Below, piece by piece: positions 7,612 through 12,254 of a DNA stretch of 12,254 nucleotides. Made by a program: the position numbers and the translations under genes. The stretch covers positions 1-12,254 of the forward strand of contig CAYXVU010000181.1 in assembly GCA_964468725.1 (NCBI GenBank). Reading direction: 5' to 3'. Every line of letters begins with the position of its first letter. Within the stretch, counting starts at the first letter, position 1. Below the pieces are notes generated by a model. It was not told the origin of the DNA. It worked only from the letters and a program-made list of their open reading frames with translations, and did not search any database. This stretch comes from CAYXVU01 sp964468725. Lineage in GTDB: Bacteria; Acidobacteriota; Blastocatellia; UBA7656.

Positions 7612-7649
7612 GATACGGTGAAGGTGAGCCAATCGCCCTTCACCGTATC
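7612..7649. terminator. 13-bp perfect stem-loop after the protease gene
   Basis: GATACGGTGAAGG (7612-7624) pairs without mismatch with CCTTCACCGTATC (7637-7649) around a 12-base loop, 20 bases past the protease stop codon. No T-tract follows on either strand, so it is not a textbook intrinsic terminator. It may end transcription without a U-run or protect the 3' end of the protease mRNA. Confidence 0.55.
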
Positions 7650-7757
7650 AACTCCTTGCAGACGCAACTTCGCAGCGGCATAGTCTTTGCGAGGAGAGTA
7701 ATAGCAATAAGGATGAACATCCGGTTAGCACAACCTTTACGAACTGGAGACGCATAG

Positions 7758-8162
7758 ATGAGCATCGAACAGAATAAAGCAGTGGCTGGCAAATTGTTCG
7801 CTCGTTTTAGCGCCAACGATATTGCTGGCGTCCTTGATCTGATGACCGACGATGCGACCTGGTGGATTGCTGGTAAAGCCGGACAGATTCCGGTCAGCGG
7901 TCTGCATAGCAAGGAGCAGATCTCTCGCCTCTTTTACAATATGGCCAGCCAATTAAAAGATGGATTGAAGATGACCATCAAAGGCTTGCTTGCCGAAGGG
8001 GATCAGGTTGCCCTTGAAGTCGAATCATACGGCGAATTGAAGAATGGTCGCATTTATCAGCAGGAATACCATCTGCTGGTGACCCTGCGCGACGGCAAAG
8101 TTTGCGCCGTCCGTGAGTATCTCGACACTCAGCACGTCTTGACCACATGGTTTCAAACCTAA
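7758..8162 (+). CDS. NTF2/SnoaL-like fold small protein
   Basis: 134 residues, preceded by GGAG 8 bases before the ATG. The sequence follows the SnoaL/ketosteroid-isomerase-like pattern: an N-terminal helix (KAVAGKLFARFSANDIAGV), then LMTDDATWWIAG (29-39), a helix around HSKEQISRLF, strand GLLAEGDQVALEVESYG (77-92), QQEYHLLVTLRDGKV (101-115) and REYLDTQHV (119-127). These proteins form a cone-shaped alpha+beta barrel with a hydrophobic pocket and either catalyse isomerase, hydrolase or cyclase reactions or simply bind small ligands. The substrate cannot be inferred from the sequence. It has no signal peptide, so it is probably cytoplasmic. Codon use is like its neighbours and the gene stands alone, 166 bases after the protease. 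Confidence 0.85.
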   Translation: MSIEQNKAVAGKLFARFSANDIAGVLDLMTDDATWWIAGKAGQIPVSGLHSKEQISRLFYNMASQLKDGLKMTIKGLLAEGDQVALEVESYGELKNGRIYQQEYHLLVTLRDGKVCAVREYLDTQHVLTTWFQT

Positions 8163-8661
8163 CCCTCGCGCTTCGCTGAATCGGCCTTTGATCGGGTCAG
8201 AAAATCCTCGCGGTGGGGGAGCCGGTTGGCATAGATGGGTAGGGGGTTAAAGACCCTCTTGCCCGTGCCGCAACCAAAAATCACCCGTCACTCAACGACA
8301 AAGTTGCAACCTCACACCCGGTCGCACGTTCAAGCAACAGTGAGCAGTCCGCACGCGTGCAAAACCGCTTGCAAGCCATCGAAAGTCACAGATTTTCTTG
8401 CCGAGTTAAGACGTTGTAAAAAGTGCAAGGAAGTCGTAAAAGATGTTGAATCGCTTGACTTGATGATGTATAAGGGAGTCTCACTTCTAACGATCTAACC
8501 AATCCCGGCATCGTGATGTGATTTGGTTCGAAGGTTTCGCCTGAGTTTTGGCCTTCTGCGACAAGGTGCCTGCCTCGCCACAGGCCAGTAGCAATCGGCA
8601 CCCGCGAAGATGGTTCTCAGCAACAAAGCCGGTAGTACTCCACTTGGTCAGAAAGGAAGTT
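8163..8661. other. 499-base gap without a recognisable gene
   Basis: Contains the structured element at 8224-8275 and otherwise no supported gene. An 87-codon open frame (8235-8498) starts inside that hairpin, and its basic, threonine- and cysteine-containing product resembles no family I know; I do not call it. A direct repeat CCTCGCG occurs near 8164 and 8206. No good promoter hexamers were found for the next gene. Confidence 0.5.
8224..8275. other. Extended imperfect stem-loop (possible RNA structure)
   Basis: On the plus strand GGTTGGCA (8224-8231) pairs with TGCC (8266-8269) and AACC (8272-8275), with GC bulged. After an internal loop, GGGTAGGGGGT (8237-8247) pairs with ACCCTCTTGCCC (8253-8264) using two G-U pairs and one bulge, closed by TAAAG. 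That is about 19 pairs in 52 bases. No T-tract follows. It lies 60 bases past the stop of the NTF2-like gene, so it may be a 3' structure, an inefficient terminator or a small RNA. The G-U pairs form only in a plus-strand transcript, which favours that strand. Confidence 0.4.
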
Positions 8662-9075
8662 ATGGACAGAAAGTATAAACAACGCGGCTACCAGGATGAC
8701 GCCCGCGATCTGAAACCTCGTCCGGCAATGCAACCCAAAGGCGATGTGCGTTCGCCGAAGATGGCACCGTTTCGGGAGGTCACGCGGTGCGCGATGTGCG
8801 GCACACAGGTCAACATTGATATTGACGGCATTCGTTTCGACGCTCAGTGTCCCAACTGCAAAAGCGATCTGCATACCTGTAAAAATTGCATCAGTTTCGA
8901 TCCCGGAGCCCGGTTTCAGTGCCGTAAACCGATCCCGGAACGCATCGCAAAGAAAGATTCCGGCAATCAGTGCGCGATGTTCGAGCCGCGCAAAACCGTC
9001 GAGAAACAGACCACCAATGTGAAATCGGAAGAGAAAGACCCGCGTTCCGCCTTCGACAAACTGTTTAAGATTTAA
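8662..9075 (+). CDS. Small cysteine-rich zinc-ribbon-like protein
   Basis: 137 residues. The start at 8662 is chosen because AAAGGAAG lies directly upstream; a longer in-frame version from 8548 adds 38 residues with no family character. Residues 1-40 are basic and polar and probably disordered. The core has eight cysteines: C43-x2-C46 in RCAMCG, C63-x2-C66 in QCPNCKSDLHTC, C73-x2-C76 in CKNC, then single C87 and C104. Three CxxC pairs plus two single cysteines could hold two zinc ions, or less likely an Fe-S cluster. The C-terminus (111-137) is charged and ends DPRSAFDKLFKI, which looks like a short docking segment. I recognise the overall type as conserved hypothetical zinc-ribbon proteins but cannot name a function. 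The next gene is an Fe-S enzyme 174 bases away, but it has its own promoter. Confidence 0.8.
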   Translation: MDRKYKQRGYQDDARDLKPRPAMQPKGDVRSPKMAPFREVTRCAMCGTQVNIDIDGIRFDAQCPNCKSDLHTCKNCISFDPGARFQCRKPIPERIAKKDSGNQCAMFEPRKTVEKQTTNVKSEEKDPRSAFDKLFKI

Positions 9076-9155
9076 CGCGCCTGCGCTTCCTCTCACCTCT
9101 CGCCGACAATCTCTAAGGCGTCTGCTGACGACCGGTTGGTCGCGCCCTCTAGCTT

Positions 9156-9185
9156 TTGGCAAAACTGCGCCCTTCGGGGTAAGAT
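9156..9185 (+). promoter_or_regulatory. Promoter of the aconitase-family gene
   Basis: TTGGCA (9156-9161, 5 of 6) and TAAGAT (9180-9185, 4 of 6) are separated by 18 bases. The start point would fall near 9191-9193, exactly where the stem-loop at 9191-9217 begins, giving a leader of nearly 60 bases. Confidence 0.5.
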
Positions 9186-9190
9186 GAGGT

Positions 9191-9217
9191 GCGTTTGTTT
9201 GCCTTATCAAACAACGC
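9191..9217. promoter_or_regulatory. Stem-loop or operator at the aconitase transcript start
   Basis: GCGTTTGTTTG (9191-9201) pairs with CAAACAACGC (9208-9217): ten pairs, one bulged T, and a 6-base loop CCTTAT. It ends 32 bases before the ATG at 9250. As DNA it is a palindromic site just downstream of the -10; as RNA it would cap the 5' end. Either could control an Fe-S enzyme gene, but which protein acts here, if any, is unknown. Confidence 0.45.
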
Positions 9218-9249
9218 GGATTTTCTGTCTTTATCGCGAGGAAGGATTG

Positions 9250-11262
9250 ATGATCGAAAGCCTATTGAATCGAAAGATTGAGAAACGCCCGAAAAACGTT
9301 CAGTTGCAAGGCCGCATCCTTTTTTTAACCGAAGACGCTGACCTCATCAAACAGCAATTGGCCGGAGTTGATCTTGACCCAACCAACGACTGTGCGCTGC
9401 GTAACGACATCTCGACCGATGAGATTACCCCCGCCTACATCTGCTATCACTTCGACGAGCAGTTGGGCGAATTCGTCTATCTCGGTCTGAAGTGCGGCAA
9501 TGAGTTTCCCATCAAACGCAATGATGTCAAAAACGGCGGCTTCGTCGTTTCGGTGTCGGGCAAACGGCGCGGCAAAGGGTCGAGCCGCGAGCAGTCTCCC
9601 TACGCCGAAATCTCCGCAGGCATTCGCTGCGTCATCGCCGAAAATATCGAGCGCATCTACAAACAGAATTGCCAGAATCTCGGACTGTTGACTTCGACCA
9701 ACTTCGCGCTTCTCGAACCCCTTGCGCGCGGCGAAGAGATTGCCCTCGAAGAGTTCACTCGCGGCGAAGATGACATCACTCGACAAATCATCGAACACGG
9801 CGGCCTCTTTGCCTTCAACGTCGCGCGCTTGCAAGGCAATGTTACCGTCCCGCCCATCACCACAGCGCCGCGCCCAATGACGCTTGCCGAAAAGATCTTC
9901 GCCCGCCATTTCGTTGCTGATCTCGCAAAAGATGAAATCGGCGTCGCCGCCGTCCGACCCGGCGATAGCGGTTTCGTGCGCACCGACATTCGCTTCAGCC
10001 ATGAATACGTCACGCCGATGGCTGCAATCTTTTATGAACAATTGGTCGGCGAAGAGCCCGTCAACGATCCGTCATCGGTCTACTTCTTTCAAGATCACCT
10101 AACCTTTCTGGACGACGTGATGCCGCCGGAGCGCAAAGCTATGGGATTGCTCGATCTGGCGCATGAACTGATTCGCAAACAGCAGGCTTTCGCCGACAAA
10201 CAGAACATTCGCTTGCACGGCGCTCTCAAAGACCGACAAGGGTCAGAGGCGATCTGTCACAGCCTGATTTTGCAAGACTACGCGCTGCCTGGTCAGATCA
10301 TCATCGGTTCGGATTCGCACACTCCGCATGCCGGGGCTGTCGGCTGTGTCGCTTTCGGCGTCGGCACCACAGACATCTTCAATTCATGGATTACCAAGGA
10401 TGTGCGCGTGCGCGTGCCCGAACAGGTCTTGATTCGCGTCTCCGGTCGCCGACCCGACAACATCACGGCGAAAGACTTCATGCTCGCCATACTGAAGACC
10501 GACTTCGTGCGCAACGGCGACGCCATCGGCAAGATCGTCGAGTATGCGGGCGAGGCGGTTGCTGATCTGAACATTGACGAACGCGCGACGATGACCAACA
10601 TGGCCGCCGAAGTCGGAGCTTTCACCGGCATCGTCGCCGCAGATGATAAGACCGTCGAATTTTTAGTCGAACGTGGCTTGCCGCGCGACCAAGCCGCCGC
10701 CCTCTGCGCCGGTATGCAGAGCGATGCGGATGCCGAGTACGCCTTGGTAATCGAGATTGATGCCAATACCTTGCGCCCGATGATCGCCACGCCGGGCGAC
10801 CCCGGCAACGGGATATTCATTGATGAATTGCCTGCGCCGGTCAAGATTGACATCGCCTACGGCGGCTCCTGCACAGCGGGTAAAAAAGAAGATATGGATA
10901 TGTATGTGCGCGTCTTTCGTGAAGCCGTCGCGCGCGGTCAGAGAGTGCATCCGGAGGTGCAGTGCTTCATTCAATTCGGCTCGCAGGAGGTGCGGCGGCA
11001 TTGCGAAGAGCAAGGCTACATCGAAATCTTCCAGCAAGTCGGCGCGCAGATCATTGAGCCGAGTTGCGGCGCCTGTATCAACGCCGGGCCGGGGGTGAGC
11101 ACCTTAAAAGAACAGATCGTTATCAGCGCGCAGAATCGCAACTTTCCCGGTCGCAGTGGCCCCGGCCAGATGTATCTTGCTTCCCCGTTGACCGTCGCTG
11201 CATCTGCCATTGCCGGACACATCGTCGAATACAACCCGGCCTTATCCGTCGCCATGAAGTGA
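9250..11262 (+). CDS. Single-chain aconitase/isopropylmalate dehydratase family enzyme, swivel domain first
   Basis: 670 residues from the ATG at 9250, chosen for GAGGAAGG just upstream; the in-frame ATG at 9136 lies before the predicted promoter. Residues ~20-205 are the swivel (LeuD-like) domain, with NDISTDEITPA (52-62) and GKGSSREQSPYAE (108-120) carrying the Ser111/Arg113 expected at the active site. Residues ~210-670 are the catalytic (LeuC/aconitase) part: FQDHLTF (280-286), GSDSHTPHAGAVGC (353-366), the [4Fe-4S] ligands Cys541 (GGSCTAGKKEDMD) and Cys606/Cys609 (PSCGACINAGPG), and NRNFPGRSG (629-637). The expected reaction is stereospecific isomerisation of citrate, or a related hydroxy-acid such as isopropylmalate, by dehydration and rehydration. 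The order is that of AcnB but without its N-terminal HEAT-like domain; classic AcnA and LeuC/LeuD differ. Ala543 replaces the Asn usual after the first ligand (GSCTN). The substrate remains open. Confidence 0.9.
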   Translation: MIESLLNRKIEKRPKNVQLQGRILFLTEDADLIKQQLAGVDLDPTNDCALRNDISTDEITPAYICYHFDEQLGEFVYLGLKCGNEFPIKRNDVKNGGFVVSVSGKRRGKGSSREQSPYAEISAGIRCVIAENIERIYKQNCQNLGLLTSTNFALLEPLARGEEIALEEFTRGEDDITRQIIEHGGLFAFNVARLQGNVTVPPITTAPRPMTLAEKIFARHFVADLAKDEIGVAAVRPGDSGFVRTDIRFSHEYVTPMAAIFYEQLVGEEPVNDPSSVYFFQDHLTFLDDVMPPERKAMGLLDLAHELIRKQQAFADKQNIRLHGALKDRQGSEAICHSLILQDYALPGQIIIGSDSHTPHAGAVGCVAFGVGTTDIFNSWITKDVRVRVPEQVLIRVSGRRPDNITAKDFMLAILKTDFVRNGDAIGKIVEYAGEAVADLNIDERATMTNMAAEVGAFTGIVAADDKTVEFLVERGLPRDQAAALCAGMQSDADAEYALVIEIDANTLRPMIATPGDPGNGIFIDELPAPVKIDIAYGGSCTAGKKEDMDMYVRVFREAVARGQRVHPEVQCFIQFGSQEVRRHCEEQGYIEIFQQVGAQIIEPSCGACINAGPGVSTLKEQIVISAQNRNFPGRSGPGQMYLASPLTVAASAIAGHIVEYNPALSVAMK

Positions 11263-11323
11263 TCGCTAAAGAAATCGCTTTCCGCTTCGGGGTCGTTGAT
11301 CTTCGACGGAAGGGGCAGAACAA

Positions 11324-11887
11324 ATGTCGAGCGATTTGTTAAACCAGTTGATCGAACAAGCCGGAGCGTTGACCGCCGAAGAGAAGCAACTCTTGATTTC
11401 GCGGTTGGAGGAACAGCTACGTTGCGATGCCGATAAGGAAGGAAAAACGCACGAGCCTCCTGAAGGAATCCAGCGCAGAAAGAATCCGCACGATTGGATT
11501 CGAAACCATTTTGCCGAATATGAAGGTCAATGGGTGGCTCTTGATGGTGACCGATTACTTGCTTACGGCACGTCTGCTAGAGAAGTGTTGGAATCTGCCA
11601 AAGCAGTTGAAGAGAAATACCCTTTCTTAGTTAAAGTGGAGGCCTCTCAAGGAACGAAAAGGCTGAACATCCCAGATGATGTGCGTTACCGAACACGTGA
11701 GTATGAGTGGTTAAAACGACATCGCAACGAATATTCGGGAGAGTATCTTGCTCTTGAAGGAGATCACTTAATCGCTCATGGCAAAGATGTACGCAAGGTA
11801 TTAAGAGAAGTCCATAAAGCCGGAGCAAAGTATCCTTTAATGGTCTATGTTGAATCAGAAGAAGAACTGCCTTTTGGAGGCTGGTAA
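11324..11887 (+). CDS. Protein with two tandem DUF5678-like repeats
   Basis: 187 residues, preceded by GGAAGGGG 9 bases before the ATG. Residues 5-32 form an amphipathic helix pair (LLNQLIEQAGALTAEEKQLL, then ISRLEEQL). After a charged linker come two copies of a module of about 49 residues (58-106 and 129-177), each with the pattern W...H..EY.G...AL.GD.L.A.G....R.VL......KYP..V.VE. This matches my recollection of DUF5678, a small domain of unknown function common in Cyanobacteria, Chloroflexi and Acidobacteria, often next to toxin-antitoxin or protease-like genes. No signal peptide or membrane segment is visible. It begins 61 bases after the aconitase stop. Its GC content is lower than that of the aconitase gene (about 42% over the last 180 bases). 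The Shine-Dalgarno of the next gene lies in its last codons, so the two may be translated together. Confidence 0.8.
   Translation: MSSDLLNQLIEQAGALTAEEKQLLISRLEEQLRCDADKEGKTHEPPEGIQRRKNPHDWIRNHFAEYEGQWVALDGDRLLAYGTSAREVLESAKAVEEKYPFLVKVEASQGTKRLNIPDDVRYRTREYEWLKRHRNEYSGEYLALEGDHLIAHGKDVRKVLREVHKAGAKYPLMVYVESEEELPFGGW
11495..11854 (+). repeat. Two tandem protein-level repeats inside the DUF5678 gene
   Basis: The two modules (11495-11641 and 11708-11854) align over 49 residues without a gap; 21 positions are identical by hand count, including both tryptophans, the EY.G motif, AL.GD.L.A.G and KYP..V.VE. At DNA level the copies have diverged widely, so the duplication is old rather than a recent tandem event. 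Confidence 0.8.
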
Positions 11888-11889
11888 GC

Positions 11890-12254
11890 ATGATGCGATT
11901 CATTGCTTGTGAGGTGCTTCATCTCTACGATTCAGGTAAAAGTGGGATATCCGTTCCGCCTGTGGGCACGCCACCGGCCATAGTTCTTGTCGGCGGATTG
12001 GGCACGCGGCTGGCGGGGGCGCTGGACGGCCTGCCCAAGGCGCTGGCTCCGGTGAACGGGCGCCCCTTTTTGGATTTCATCCTGGAGCGGCTGGAATCGG
12101 AGGGCGTCGTCGATGTCGTGCTGGCCACGGGACACCTCGCCGGGAAGGTCGAGGAATACGCCGCGACGGCGCAGCGGGCACGGATGCGGATCCGCTGCGC
12201 GCGCGAACCGCGCCCCCTCGGGACGGGCGGGGCCATCGCGAACGCCTTAGCGGC
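11890..12254 (+). CDS. Sugar-1-phosphate nucleotidyltransferase, N-terminal part (runs off right edge)
   Basis: 121 codons are visible. From residue 29 the sequence is a clear nucleotidyltransferase of the RmlA/HddC type: PAIVLVGGLGTRLAG is the nucleotide-binding loop, PKALAPVNGRPFLDFILERL is the second signature, followed by VLATGH and EPRPLGTGGAIANAL. It would transfer NMP to a sugar 1-phosphate, making an activated sugar for surface polysaccharide; the similarity feels closest to heptose-1-phosphate guanylyltransferase (HddC), but the substrate is not fixed. The ATG at 11890 has GGAGG 9 bases upstream and lies 2 bases after the preceding stop. However, the first 24-28 residues (starting MMRFIACEVLHLYDSG) match nothing in the family, and base composition changes abruptly after them. 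A GTG at 11962 would give a normal-length N-terminus. The gene may be genuine with an odd leader or a join between unrelated sequences. Confidence 0.75.
   Translation, partial: MMRFIACEVLHLYDSGKSGISVPPVGTPPAIVLVGGLGTRLAGALDGLPKALAPVNGRPFLDFILERLESEGVVDVVLATGHLAGKVEEYAATAQRARMRIRCAREPRPLGTGGAIANALA
11941..11965. other. Base-composition breakpoint
   Basis: Hand counts give about 42% GC for 11701-11880, 43% for 11881-11940, 62% for 11941-12000 and 74% for 12001-12240. The shift falls between the family-unrelated N-terminus and the recognisable nucleotidyltransferase domain. No repeat, tRNA or insertion-sequence end is visible at the junction. Confidence 0.6.

Noticed and set aside
8235..8498. 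87-codon open frame on the plus strand with several Cys and Lys residues
   Set aside because: Its ATG lies inside a strong stem-loop, the product has no recognisable family or fold pattern, and the spacing to neighbours suggests chance; homologues in relatives would change this.
9136..9249. 38-residue N-terminal extension of the aconitase-like protein
   Set aside because: It would start upstream of the predicted promoter and stem-loop and has no similarity to the swivel domain, whereas the ATG at 9250 has a good Shine-Dalgarno.
11929..11961. Residues YDSGKSGISVP before the nucleotidyltransferase domain as a retropepsin-like active site
   Set aside because: The resemblance to D-S/T-G-A...IP is faint, it is too near the start codon, and no second half of such a protease follows in this frame.

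Overview
The window looks like a chromosomal segment from the phylum Acidobacteriota. The main evidence is a PadR-family repressor overlapping by one base a roughly 900-residue duplicated MacB/FtsX-type permease with no ATPase gene beside it (the 'acidobacterial duplicated orphan permease', ADOP, arrangement). A secreted 'DWPQWRG' beta-propeller protein and a single-chain aconitase-family enzyme with the swivel domain first are compatible with this. Most of the window has moderate GC content. The last 290 bases or so are much richer in GC and may not belong to the same genome. The assignment is inferred from gene families, not from a marker gene.

Left part, minus strand: a WYL-type transcriptional regulator runs off the left edge (1-788). 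A 691-base gap follows with no convincing gene. Next come an exported PQQ-type beta-propeller protein (1480-2775), the ADOP permease (2989-5682) and its PadR repressor (5682-6026). In front of padR is a good sigma70-like promoter inside a perfect 9+9 base inverted repeat. This suggests that PadR represses its own operon.

Right part, plus strand: a secreted trypsin-like serine peptidase with its own promoter (6491-7591) ends at a 13-bp perfect hairpin. Then come a small NTF2/SnoaL-fold protein (7758-8162), a 499-base gap with one structured element, and an eight-cysteine zinc-ribbon-like protein (8662-9075). The aconitase/isopropylmalate-dehydratase family enzyme (9250-11262) has a promoter whose predicted transcript starts directly at a stem-loop. 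It is followed by a protein with two tandem DUF5678-like repeats (11324-11887) and the beginning of a sugar-1-phosphate nucleotidyltransferase (11890 to the right edge).

The only clear functional unit is the PadR-ADOP operon. The remaining genes look like ordinary neighbours, each with its own signals. I found no CRISPR array, tRNA, rRNA, insertion sequence or phage gene, and no clear defence or biosynthetic system. The points most worth following up are the padR operator, the swivel-first aconitase with its Ala in place of the usual Asn after the cluster cysteine, the protease C-terminal domain, the tandem DUF5678 protein, and the abrupt base-composition step near 11,950.
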